A stretch of DNA of 11,289 bases from Candidatus Omnitrophota bacterium (GCA_028718845.1 JAQULA010000036.1:1-11289); one strand, 5' to 3'. Positions 1-7,256 are shown, counted from the first letter of the stretch. The notes: generated from the sequence alone by a model not told the origin. Program-made: numbers and translations.

Positions 1-57
1 AATAATCGATCTGAATTCACGCCTCAGCGTGCAGTCGTTTTCTCACTGAGTAAATAA
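1..57 (+). CDS. Possible 3' end of an upstream gene (partial)
   Basis: Frame 1 is open from the first base to a TAA at 55-57, giving 18 residues that end in VVFSLSK. This TAA forms the first three bases of TAAGGGG, the likely ribosome binding site of the methyltransferase that follows. The same arrangement, a TAA stop built into TAAGGA, occurs at 5206-5211 and 7914-7919, so it fits the local style. The stretch is too short to assign a product. Frame 2 is also open, to a TGA at 47-49, and is an equally simple alternative. If either frame is real, the glycan operon begins upstream of this window. Confidence 0.25.
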   Translation, partial: NNRSEFTPQRAVVFSLSK

Positions 58-74
58 GGGGATATATATATATG
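55..74 (+). promoter_or_regulatory. Ribosome binding site joined to the start codon by an (AT)6 tract
   Basis: TAAGGGG at 55-61 is a plausible Shine-Dalgarno site. It is joined to the ATG at 72 by an uninterrupted AT dinucleotide run at 62-73, whose last AT belongs to the start codon. The spacing is about 10 bases, at the long end of normal. A change in repeat number would alter the spacing but not the reading frame. Confidence 0.5.
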
Positions 75-965
75 GAAATAAGCTGGACCGGAGAGCGCTA
101 TGTGCCGTGGACCGGGGGAAGGGCCATTCATTACGAGCACTGGCAGCGGTATGCTTTTGCGACATTATTCGCATCCGGGAAGACCGTGCTGGATCTTGCC
201 TGCGGCGAAGGATACGGCAGTTATACCCTTGCCGCAAAAGCGGGACAGGTTGTCGGTATGGATGTCGACCCGGCGGCGATAGCGCATGCGCAGCGGTATT
301 ATTCAAAGGCGAATCTTTCATTCCTTGCGGGGTCGGTCCTGGCGGTTCCCCTTGCCGGGGAGGCGATTTTTGATGTCATCGTCTGTTTTGAGGCGATCGA
401 ACATGTCGATGAACAGGAACAGTTGTTAAAAGAGGTTAAGCGCTTACTTAAAAAAGACGGAGTATTTATCGTTTCTTCGCCGAATAAATCGTTGCATGCC
501 GATGTGCAGCCGATCAAGAACCCTTTTCATAAGCGGGAATTGTACGGTGAAGAATTGCGCCGGCTTATATCCGGCTATTTTCCTCAGGTGTCTTTTTTCG
601 GTCAGCGGGCGGTTGTGGGAGCGAGTATATGGCCGCTTAATGAACCGGCCCACGCGGTTAAAAAAGACTATGTCGATTGTCGAGATGGGGTGTTTCGCCT
701 TGCCGGCGGCGATGCGCTCGAACCGATGTTTTTTGTCGCGGTTGCGTCATCCCGGAAACCGGATGCGGCGATCGAGCATTTTTTGCTGGATGTCGATAAT
801 GATATGGACACGGTTAAAGATCTTAAATTGGAAATCGCCGAGTTGAAGGCTTCAACCAGCTGGAGGATAACGGCATGGCTGCGCTGGTTGAAAAATGTTT
901 TCTGCGCGAAGAAAAACACTAAACCGCCGGGGGAGCCGGGCGAGTCGATGCGGGAAAGTCCATGA
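72..965 (+). CDS. Class I SAM-dependent methyltransferase of a glycan cluster
   Basis: This 297-residue protein probably methylates a sugar or glycan terminus in the cytoplasm, using S-adenosylmethionine. The N-terminus has the TGERYVP and EHWQRYAFA blocks (about 6-30) typical of glycan-cluster methyltransferases, which supports the start at 72. The SAM site is clear: glycine loop DLACGEGYG (41-49), acidic end of the second strand at D64 or D66, FEAIEHV (106-112) as motif IV, and SSPNKS (135-140) as the post-motif strand. After residue 250 a short helix leads to STSWRITAWLRWL (261-273). This resembles the SWR-TaPLR tail found at the C-termini of many surface-polysaccharide methyltransferases and glycosyltransferases, where I know of no established role. 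The stop overlaps the start of the next gene as ATGA. The substrate cannot be read from the sequence. Confidence 0.9.
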   Translation: MEISWTGERYVPWTGGRAIHYEHWQRYAFATLFASGKTVLDLACGEGYGSYTLAAKAGQVVGMDVDPAAIAHAQRYYSKANLSFLAGSVLAVPLAGEAIFDVIVCFEAIEHVDEQEQLLKEVKRLLKKDGVFIVSSPNKSLHADVQPIKNPFHKRELYGEELRRLISGYFPQVSFFGQRAVVGASIWPLNEPAHAVKKDYVDCRDGVFRLAGGDALEPMFFVAVASSRKPDAAIEHFLLDVDNDMDTVKDLKLEIAELKASTSWRITAWLRWLKNVFCAKKNTKPPGEPGESMRESP

Positions 966-1957
966 TGCCAAGAGCGGATAATGCGCCGTTATTATCAATC
1001 GTTATCGTCAATTGGAACACAAAGGATTTTTTGCTGGAGTGTGTCCGGTCGATCTACCGCTCCCTGCCGGTGCTGCCGTTTGAGCTTATTGTCGTCGACA
1101 ATGCCTCATCCGACGGCAGTGCGGCGGCGGTTCGCGGGGAATTTCCCCGGGCGCAGGTTATCGAGAATCCGTCGAACGAGGGTTTTGCTAAAGCCAACAA
1201 TCAGGGCTATGCCCGGGCAAAGGCCGATGCGGTGGTGTTCCTGAATCCGGATACCCTGGTTTATCCGGAAGCGTTTGCGGTAATGCGGAGCTATCTTTTG
1301 GGCCATGATGAGGTGGGTGCGGTGAGTTGTTTGTTTGAATCCGAAAACGGGGCTTTGCAGCGTGAGTTTTATCGCCGGTTTCCTAATGTCGCCATCGTAT
1401 TTTTTTGGTTCACCCCGCTGGGGAAAGTCATTGATCTGTTATTTCGTGGCCAGCGTACGAAGAAATTTTATTTTTACGATGAAAAAAAATTCTGTTTTAC
1501 GGAAAATATCGATCAGCCCGGGGCTACCTGCCTGATGGTTAAACGGGAAGTGGCGGCGAGGGTCGGATTGTTCGATGAAGAATTCCCCATTTTTTTTAAT
1601 GACGTCGACCTGTGCCGAAGAATAAAGAACGCCGGATTCCAGATTCACGTGGTCGCGCCGGCAACGATACGGCATTATGGAGGGACCTCGGTAGGCAAAT
1701 TGCCCCGGCGTCTGTATCAGCATTACTTTTGGAATGGGGTGGCGGCTTATTTCCGGAAACACCACGGTAAGGCAAGTGTAATGGCCGTAAGGGCGATTAT
1801 GGCGGTAAATTATTTTTTCGAAATCGCGGGGGTTAACGCGTTGTTGCGTTTAATACTGCGTTATGCCGGTTCGCTCAGGGTTAACGGTGTCCGGGGGACG
1901 CATGCGAAAATTATTCGGGAAATGCGACGGTTTGGGGGGCTTGTCCGAAAAAAGTGA
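962..1957 (+). CDS. GT2-family glycosyltransferase (rhamnosyltransferase-like)
   Basis: This 331-residue GT-A fold enzyme transfers a sugar from a nucleotide-sugar donor to a growing glycan at the inner face of the membrane. The N-terminal half shows the family pattern: SIVIVNWNT (12-20), VDNASSDGS (45-53), NEGFAKANNQG (72-82) and LNPDT (94-98), where NPD takes the place of the usual DXD metal site. Further on are QPGATCLMVKR (185-195), the acceptor-side FFNDVDLC (211-218) with D214 and D216, and RHYGGTS (237-243). This pattern is common in the WcaE and rhamnosyltransferase-like branch of GT2, but the donor cannot be named. The hydrophobic stretch near 262-298 may associate with the membrane. 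The start at 962 overlaps the methyltransferase stop (ATGA), and a second in-frame ATG lies directly behind it. The stop overlaps the next gene as GTGA. Both overlaps suggest translational coupling. Confidence 0.93.
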   Translation: MMPRADNAPLLSIVIVNWNTKDFLLECVRSIYRSLPVLPFELIVVDNASSDGSAAAVRGEFPRAQVIENPSNEGFAKANNQGYARAKADAVVFLNPDTLVYPEAFAVMRSYLLGHDEVGAVSCLFESENGALQREFYRRFPNVAIVFFWFTPLGKVIDLLFRGQRTKKFYFYDEKKFCFTENIDQPGATCLMVKREVAARVGLFDEEFPIFFNDVDLCRRIKNAGFQIHVVAPATIRHYGGTSVGKLPRRLYQHYFWNGVAAYFRKHHGKASVMAVRAIMAVNYFFEIAGVNALLRLILRYAGSLRVNGVRGTHAKIIREMRRFGGLVRKK

Positions 1958-2991
1958 AAAGCAAAAAAATGCATGTTCTTTTTTTTCTGCGTTATGACCG
2001 CCGGAAAGCAAGTTCGCGCGTGCGCGGGTATCAACTGGCCGAATATCTGTCGGCTCAGGGGATGGACGTTGAAATTATCAACGGCTGCGGCGGAATGAAT
2101 CCGCTTAAATTTTTAAAGGCCGTGCGGCACAGTGACGTGATCTATTTTCAGAAAAGGTATTCACGCGGTGATTACCTCGTCTTTCTGATATGCCGGTGGT
2201 TAAACAAAAATGTAATTTTTGATCTTGACGATGCGCCGGCGGGGTTGACGGCGGATAGCTGCGCCGCTCGACGAGCATTGCGGATTATGCGCCGCGCTTC
2301 CGCCGTATTTGCCGGAAGTCATGCTCTGGAAAAATTATCGCGCAGCGCTCATTGTCCCGTATATTATATACCCAGCGTTATCGATGAAGGTAAATATGCG
2401 GTCCCGGAAAAGAGCGATACAACCGAGGTGGTTATCGGCTGGATCGGCGACGGCAAAGCCTATGCGAAAGATTTAGGAATCCTGCTTGAGCCGTTACGTG
2501 TTTTAGCCCGGGTATATCCGTTGAGGCTGGTAATTGCCGGTGCGTTGGGAGAACGCGCCATCCACTCGATGTTTTCAACCCTGCCCGGTATTTTCGTGGA
2601 GATTATCGATGCGCCGGCCTGGGATGACCCTGGGGATATTTCCGCGTTGCTGGCACGGTTCGATATCGGAGTATATCCGTTGATCGATAATGAGTTCAAT
2701 GCGTTTAAATGCGGGTACAAGGCTTTGGAATATATGTCCATGAATATACCGGTGGTTGCCAGCCCGGTGGGAGAAATTTGCTCGATTGTCGAACCCGGAA
2801 AAACCGGATTCCTGGCCGCGGATGAACAACAATGGGAATCAAGTCTTCGCCGGCTCATTGCCGATCGGGACGAACGCCGCCGTATGGGGAAGGCCGGCAG
2901 GGAGAAAGTTTTGCGGGAATACACTCTGGCCGTCTGGGGTCCGAAAATCAGAGAAATTATTCTGAAGCTTGGTAAAGGGAAAAGCCTATGA
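1954..2991 (+). CDS. GT4-type glycosyltransferase, first of a paralogous pair
   Basis: This 345-residue GT-B fold transferase has an N-terminal Rossmann half with SSRVRGYQ (20-27), QGM (35-37) and FDLDDA (89-94). The C-terminal half has VIGWIGDG (160-167), FDIGVYPL (226-233) and KCGYKALEYMS (242-252), followed by PVVAS and GKTGFLA. The usual GT4 EX7E pair is incomplete: E249 is present, but the expected first glutamate position (241) is Phe and a Lys follows it. The same signatures recur in the protein at 4126-5208, so the two are paralogues. The start used is GTG at 1954, which overlaps the preceding TGA. An in-frame ATG at 1969 (MHVLFF) is a reasonable alternative that would remove five lysine-rich residues. 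The donor, acceptor and linkage are unknown. It ends in an ATGA overlap with the next gene. Confidence 0.9.
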   Translation: MKSKKMHVLFFLRYDRRKASSRVRGYQLAEYLSAQGMDVEIINGCGGMNPLKFLKAVRHSDVIYFQKRYSRGDYLVFLICRWLNKNVIFDLDDAPAGLTADSCAARRALRIMRRASAVFAGSHALEKLSRSAHCPVYYIPSVIDEGKYAVPEKSDTTEVVIGWIGDGKAYAKDLGILLEPLRVLARVYPLRLVIAGALGERAIHSMFSTLPGIFVEIIDAPAWDDPGDISALLARFDIGVYPLIDNEFNAFKCGYKALEYMSMNIPVVASPVGEICSIVEPGKTGFLAADEQQWESSLRRLIADRDERRRMGKAGREKVLREYTLAVWGPKIREIILKLGKGKSL

Positions 2992-4121
2992 ATGTGTGCA
3001 TGATTGTTCCGGATCTGGATCGGATCGGCGGATATGAAAAACAGGCTTGGGGATTGAGCGTCTTCTGCCGCAACCACGGCGTGGAGGTCGGTATCCTGAC
3101 CACCCGGGGACAGGGTGGAGTCGAACGGGAATGTAGACAGGGTATCCCGGTGCACCGCTTTTTACCCAGGCAGACAAAAGGTTTTTTTTCGGATCTGCGG
3201 ATCGGTTACGCGTTGTGCCGGTTTTTGCTTGGGGAAGGGCGGAAAGCCCGTATTGTTCATGCCCATGTCGTGACCCGGACCACGCTGTTAGGATTGTTTA
3301 TCGCCCGTTTATTCGGCCGCAAGAGTATCATCAAAATTGCCACTGAAGGCGATATCTCGTCGATCGCCGCCGGGTCCCGGCTGGGGAAAACTTTGCTGAT
3401 CTTTTTTCTTTCATGTGCCGCCAGGATCGTGTGTTTGAGCAGCTCGATTTCCCGGGAAATGACCGCGTTGGGTATTTCGGAAGATAAACTTTTTTTAAGC
3501 AGCAATGGGGTGGATATTTCCGCTTTTTTCCCCGCCGACGCGGTTGTGCGAAAGCAAAAAAAACAGTTGTTGGAAATCGATGCCGAAACGGTCGTATTAT
3601 TTGTCGGGAGATTCGAGCACCGCAAGGGAGTGGATCTTTTGGTTGAAGCCTGGCCCGCGGTAGTCGGGCAATGTCCCGGGGCTTGTCTGGTTTTGGTGGG
3701 TGACGGAGCCGAGTATGCGGCCATGGCGCGAATGGTCGCCCGGGGAGAGCATTCCGCCGGCATCTTGTTTCGGGGGAGTCAAAACAACGTGCGCGATTAT
3801 ATGCAGGCCGCGGATGTTTTTGTCGTCCCGTCCCGGCGAGAGGGGAACCCGAATGTTTTACTGGAAGCCTGTGCCTGCGGCTTGGCGATTGCCGCCACCG
3901 ATATCGGCGGAATAGCCGATGTCGTGGCCGAAGGAAAGGATGCTTTGCTGGTTCCGGCGAATGAGAGTGCCCGTCTGGGGCAGGCGATTGTGAAGATTAT
4001 CGAGGACCGGCAGTTGCGGGCACGGCTCGGAGAACGGGCGCGCCGGAAAGCGGTCGAGGAATTTTCGTTTGATGTTGTCGGAAACAGATATCTGGAGCAA
4101 TACCGAATACTAATGCGGTGA
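2988..4121 (+). CDS. GT4-family glycosyltransferase, canonical EX7E type
   Basis: This 377-residue retaining GT-B glycosyltransferase is of normal length for GT4 (about 350-420). The N-terminal acceptor domain has the glycine-rich loop IGGYEKQ (13-19) and ARIVHAHV (87-94). The C-terminal donor domain has SNGVD (172-176), VGRFEHRKGVDLL (206-218), VGDG (237-240) and PSRREGNPNVLLEACACG (281-298), which holds the complete EX7E pair E285 and E293 for nucleotide-sugar binding. It presumably adds one residue to a lipid-linked glycan in the cytoplasm. The start at 2988 shares ATGA with the preceding stop, and the next gene begins 4 bases after its stop. It lacks the RVxxYQ and KCG blocks of the two flanking GT4-type genes, so it is not a third copy of them. 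Substrate specificity cannot be inferred. Confidence 0.93.
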   Translation: MNVCMIVPDLDRIGGYEKQAWGLSVFCRNHGVEVGILTTRGQGGVERECRQGIPVHRFLPRQTKGFFSDLRIGYALCRFLLGEGRKARIVHAHVVTRTTLLGLFIARLFGRKSIIKIATEGDISSIAAGSRLGKTLLIFFLSCAARIVCLSSSISREMTALGISEDKLFLSSNGVDISAFFPADAVVRKQKKQLLEIDAETVVLFVGRFEHRKGVDLLVEAWPAVVGQCPGACLVLVGDGAEYAAMARMVARGEHSAGILFRGSQNNVRDYMQAADVFVVPSRREGNPNVLLEACACGLAIAATDIGGIADVVAEGKDALLVPANESARLGQAIVKIIEDRQLRARLGERARRKAVEEFSFDVVGNRYLEQYRILMR

Positions 4122-4125
4122 CGTT

Positions 4126-5208
4126 ATGAAAGTACTGTTTTTAACCCAGACCGCGATAAACGGCCCGGCAAGCCGTTATCGGGTGTATCAGTTTCTGGAT
4201 TATTTGGCCGCGCAGGGGATGGAATGTTGTGTGAGCCCGGCAATCCCGGAGCGGTGTTATGCCGCGCTGTATGGAAATAGTTCCCTGTGGAATAAACTGC
4301 GGCGCATAATAATGATTTTGTGGCGGAGAATGTTCGACCTGTTCCGGGTGAAAAAGTTCGATATTATATTTATTCAGAGGGAAATACTCCCGCAGTGCTT
4401 TCCGGTTTTTGAAATACTCATGAGTTTGGCGCATCCCCGGATCGTGTTCGATTTTGATGACGCGATATTTTTGCTGCCGCCGCAGAGATCGGGCTGGTTA
4501 TATGGATTACGTTACCCGCGTGCGGTTGAAATAATTATTCGCAGAAGCAATCGGATTATTGCCGGAAACCGTTATCTGGCTCAATACGCCCGGAAATATA
4601 ATCCGGATGTATGCGTGATTCCCACGTCGATCGATACGGTCCGCTGGAATGCCGCTGCGCCCGGATCCGCCGAAAAGAAATTGACCGTTATCGGCTGGAT
4701 CGGCAGTCCGCATACGCTCTTTTACCTTGATTCGTTGCGGCCGGTGCTGGCGCGGTTGAGCCGGAGCTTTTCGATCCGTTTCCATCTGATCGGAGCGGGT
4801 AATGTTTCGATCCCCGGAGTGGATACCGTTTGCATCCCCTGGGCCTCCGATTCGGAAGTTGAAGAAGTGAAAAAGTTTGATATCGGTATCGCTCCGTTAT
4901 ACGATGATGCCTGGGGCAGAGGGAAGTGCGGTCTGAAAGCATTGCAATATATGTCCTGCGCGATCCCGGTGGTCTGCTCTGACGCCGGGGTGTATAAGGA
5001 ATTTATTGTTGACGGTAATAACGGATTTTTAGCCGGCAGTCCGGAAACATGGGAAGAAAAACTGGCGCTGCTTATTGCCGATAAGAGCCGGCGTACCCGA
5101 ATGGGCCTTGCCGGCCGGGAAACGGTTGTGAAGGGATATTCACTGGAATCAAGTGTCCGGCAGTTGGCGATATTGCTTACGGATATGTTTTCAACCGGAA
5201 GGAAATAA
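4126..5208 (+). CDS. GT4-type glycosyltransferase, second of a paralogous pair
   Basis: This 360-residue GT-B transferase is paralogous to the product of 1954-2991. Shared blocks in the same order are ASRYRVYQ (15-22) with QGM (30-32), FDFDDA (108-113), VIGWIGS (188-194), FDIGIAPL (241-248) and KCGLKALQYMS (257-267). Both glutamates of the usual EX7E pair are missing: the second position is Q264 and the first aligns with G256. Only the KCGxKAL form remains, so donor diphosphate contacts may be made by lysine. A segment near 54-75 that is rich in hydrophobic and basic residues may bind the membrane. The gene starts 4 bases after the preceding stop and ends 8 bases before the amidotransferase gene. 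The function is a sugar transfer in the same pathway, with unknown donor and acceptor. Confidence 0.9.
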   Translation: MKVLFLTQTAINGPASRYRVYQFLDYLAAQGMECCVSPAIPERCYAALYGNSSLWNKLRRIIMILWRRMFDLFRVKKFDIIFIQREILPQCFPVFEILMSLAHPRIVFDFDDAIFLLPPQRSGWLYGLRYPRAVEIIIRRSNRIIAGNRYLAQYARKYNPDVCVIPTSIDTVRWNAAAPGSAEKKLTVIGWIGSPHTLFYLDSLRPVLARLSRSFSIRFHLIGAGNVSIPGVDTVCIPWASDSEVEEVKKFDIGIAPLYDDAWGRGKCGLKALQYMSCAIPVVCSDAGVYKEFIVDGNNGFLAGSPETWEEKLALLIADKSRRTRMGLAGRETVVKGYSLESSVRQLAILLTDMFSTGRK

Positions 5209-5211
5209 GGA
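5206..5211 (+). promoter_or_regulatory. Ribosome binding site overlapping a stop codon
   Basis: TAAGGA contains the TAA stop of the upstream glycosyltransferase and sits 5 bases before the ATG at 5217. Ribosomes ending the upstream gene would stop on the initiation site of the next. Confidence 0.6.
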
Positions 5212-5216
5212 TAATC

Positions 5217-7094
5217 ATGTGCGGAATTTGCGGGGTGGTTAATGCTGACGCGCGGCCGGTGGATATGTCGCTGGTTCGTTCCATGTGCGCGGCTCTGGTG
5301 CATCGCGGTCCGGACAGCGCCGGATATTATCAGGCCGACGGGATCGGCCTGGGGCACCGGCGGCTTTCGATTATCGATCTGGTGACCGGAGACCAGCCGC
5401 TTCATAATGAGAATAAAACGGTTTGGCTGGCGGCCAATGGGGAAATATACAACTTTCCGGAATTGCGGGCCGAGCTGGAGGCCAAGGGGCACGGCTTTGC
5501 CTCCCGGAGCGATACGGAAGTTATTGTCCATCTGTACGAAGAATACGGCGAAGAGTGTTTGCGGCGTTTGCGGGGGATGTTCGCGTTCGCGCTTTGGGAT
5601 GCCCCGCAAAGAAAACTGTTCGTCGCCCGAGACCGCCTGGGCAAAAAGCCGCTGGTTTACTGGCATGACGAGCGGCGGTTCGTGTTTGCGTCGGAATTAC
5701 AGGCGCTGGTCCGGGCGCCGTTTATCCGGAGGGAAGTGGATCCGGCCGCGCTGGAGCTGTATTTGACGTTCTTATATGTGCCGGCCCCGCGGACGATGTT
5801 TAAAGGGGTGGAAAAGCTCCTGCCCGGCCATTACCTGGTGGTGCGGGACGGAAAAGTGAGTGTGCGGCGTTATTGGCGTCTCCCGGCGATTACTCCCGCC
5901 GGCGGAAGTATTCGTCAGTATGCGCAAGGTCTGTCCGGACAGCTTGATGAAGCGGTCCGCCTGCGATTGGCCAGCGATGTGCCGGTCGGAGTGTTCCTGA
6001 GCGGAGGCATCGATTCCAGTGCCGTTGTGGCGATGATGGCGCGGCATAGTCCGGGTGCGGTCAAAACGTTCTCGGTTTCATTTTCCCACAAGCGTTATAA
6101 TGAACAAAAATTTTCCCGTTTGGTTGCCGGCCGTTTTGCCACCGATCATCATGAATTGCTGGTCACCCCGCAGGCGGTGGATATCCTGCCGATGCTGATC
6201 CGTCATTATGGCGAACCGTTCGGGGATTATTCCTGTATCCCGACTTATTATCTGGCTAAATTTGCCGCGTCAAAGGTCAAGGTCGTTCTGACCGGGGACG
6301 GCGGCGACGAGTCTTTTGCCGGATATGAACGGTACCGGGCCTGCCGGGTGGCGGAGGTTCTCGACCGTTTTCCCCGGGGGGTCCCGGCGGGCGTGTATAA
6401 ACTGCTTTCCGTTCTGCCCGGCGCCCGGGACATGAGAACGCGGTTGTGGCAATTACGGAGATTTTTTAAAAGCATGGGACTTGCGCCGCTGCCGCGATAC
6501 CTGGAATGGATTGCCGCGTTTGACCGGCAGGAAAAGGCGGAGTTGTTAATACCGCCGAGTAACGCCGCGGCGCAGCGGCAATCGGATGAACAATTCCTGT
6601 CCGCGCTGTATGCGCAGGAACCGGGCAGGAATTTTGCCGAGGATACGGCTAATGTGGATAAGGTTTCTTATCTGCCCAACGATTTGCTGGTGAAGATGGA
6701 TATCGCGACCATGGCAAATTCCCTGGAAGCGCGTTCTCCGTTCCTCGACCACGTGTTTATGGAATATGCGGCGGGTATTCCTTTTGAATTAAAATTGCGC
6801 GGGACAACGAATAAGTATATTTTAAAGCAGTCCATGTCCGGGGTGCTGCCGCCGGAGATAATCCGCAGAAAAAAACAGGGGTTTGGCATTCCGATAGGCG
6901 CGTGGTTTCGCGGGGAGCTGTATCCGCTGCTGCGGGAAATGGTCGATGACGCACACTCTCCGCTGCGGACGTATTTTCAGGAAGGGGCGGTCCGCCGTTG
7001 TGTCGATGCGCATATGTCCGGAAAAACCGACAACGGGCACAAGCTTTGGGCCTTGCTGGTGTTTGCGCTGTGGCACCGCGAATTTATCGATTGA
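5217..7094 (+). CDS. asnB: Glutamine-hydrolysing asparagine synthase-type amidotransferase
   Basis: This 625-residue cytoplasmic enzyme of the AsnB family takes ammonia from glutamine and uses it to amidate an ATP-activated carboxylate. The N-terminal class II glutaminase domain is intact: Cys2 becomes the catalytic N-terminal residue after Met removal (MCGICG), followed by RGPD (30-33), HRRLSIID (47-54), NGEIYN (74-79), SDTEV (98-102) and RDRLGKKPL (138-146). The synthase domain has the ATP pyrophosphatase loop SGGIDSS (262-268), TGDGGDE (359-365) and KMDIATMANSLEARSPFLD (493-511). Length is normal for the long bacterial form. It is the last gene of the glycan block, with no amino-acid genes around it. 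AsnB-type proteins in such clusters are often proposed to amidate a sugar acid or modify a glycan rather than supply asparagine, so the physiological substrate is uncertain. All expected catalytic residues are present. Confidence 0.93.
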   Translation: MCGICGVVNADARPVDMSLVRSMCAALVHRGPDSAGYYQADGIGLGHRRLSIIDLVTGDQPLHNENKTVWLAANGEIYNFPELRAELEAKGHGFASRSDTEVIVHLYEEYGEECLRRLRGMFAFALWDAPQRKLFVARDRLGKKPLVYWHDERRFVFASELQALVRAPFIRREVDPAALELYLTFLYVPAPRTMFKGVEKLLPGHYLVVRDGKVSVRRYWRLPAITPAGGSIRQYAQGLSGQLDEAVRLRLASDVPVGVFLSGGIDSSAVVAMMARHSPGAVKTFSVSFSHKRYNEQKFSRLVAGRFATDHHELLVTPQAVDILPMLIRHYGEPFGDYSCIPTYYLAKFAASKVKVVLTGDGGDESFAGYERYRACRVAEVLDRFPRGVPAGVYKLLSVLPGARDMRTRLWQLRRFFKSMGLAPLPRYLEWIAAFDRQEKAELLIPPSNAAAQRQSDEQFLSALYAQEPGRNFAEDTANVDKVSYLPNDLLVKMDIATMANSLEARSPFLDHVFMEYAAGIPFELKLRGTTNKYILKQSMSGVLPPEIIRRKKQGFGIPIGAWFRGELYPLLREMVDDAHSPLRTYFQEGAVRRCVDAHMSGKTDNGHKLWALLVFALWHREFID

Positions 7095-7169
7095 CGCGCG
7101 CATTAGAAAACAGTGCGCTGCCGGGGTATCCATTGCTTTCAGCGACCGTATGTTATTCGTGCCGATTTG

Positions 7170-7200
7170 TGTCAATGCGGGTTAATTCGCGTAATTGACA
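7170..7200 (+). repeat. Inverted repeat ending at the -35 box
   Basis: TGTCAAT at 7170-7176 is the reverse complement of ATTGACA at 7194-7200, with 17 bases between the arms. The inner triplets GCG (7177-7179) and CGC (7188-7190) can extend the stem past a three-base bulge. No T-tract follows, so it is not a convincing terminator for the glycan operon. The right arm contains the putative -35 hexamer, so it could be a regulator site. Confidence 0.4.
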
Positions 7201-7204
7201 ATTA
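7192..7204 (+). promoter_or_regulatory. Perfect palindrome over the -35 box (candidate operator)
   Basis: TAATTGACAATTA is a perfect 6-1-6 palindrome. The TTGACA hexamer at 7195-7200 lies inside it, so a dimeric protein bound here would block sigma-factor contact. The match is short and AT-rich, so chance is possible. Confidence 0.3.
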
Positions 7205-7223
7205 AAAACGTATATGGTAGTCT
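7195..7223 (+). promoter_or_regulatory. Candidate sigma-70-type promoter for the pilus motor operon
   Basis: A perfect -35 hexamer TTGACA (7195-7200) is followed after exactly 17 bases by TAGTCT (7218-7223). This keeps the three most important -10 positions (T, A and final T) and is preceded by an extended -10 TG at 7215-7216. Transcription would start near 7230, leaving a leader of about 80 bases before the HAMP-protein gene. The weak middle of the -10 box suggests moderate strength or a need for an activator. It is the only promoter candidate I found in the single long intergenic gap. Confidence 0.45.
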
Positions 7224-7256
7224 AAAGGCATAGCCTGGTTACCGCAATACGGAAAA

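Noticed and set aside
18..42. Small hairpin CACGC-CTCA-GCGTG followed by a short T-run, as a terminator
   Set aside because: The stem is only 5 pairs, and the T-run is short and offset by several bases. The open frames across it suggest it may be coding.
2460..3155. Minus-strand open frame of 231 codons
   Set aside because: It is antisense to the ends of two glycosyltransferase genes, with no family motif and no fitting ribosome binding site or neighbour.
4722..5666. Long open frame on the minus strand (314 codons) across a gene boundary
   Set aside because: It lies antisense to two genes with clear family motifs, its translation shows no recognisable domain, and it is rich in Arg, Pro and Ser, as expected of a shadow frame in GC-leaning coding DNA.
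72..7094. Glycan block as a mobile or newly acquired island
   Set aside because: No transposase, integrase, tRNA or flanking repeat is visible, and base composition looks like that of the pilus block.
7098..7118. Inverted repeat GCGCA/TGCGC just after asnB, as an intrinsic terminator
   Set aside because: The stem is 5 pairs with an 11-base loop, and no T-tract follows. Termination of the glycan operon may be Rho-dependent or absent.
6946..7198. Small plus-strand open frames overlapping the end of asnB
   Set aside because: They overlap the conserved asnB C-terminus in other frames and have no convincing ribosome binding site or recognisable protein pattern.
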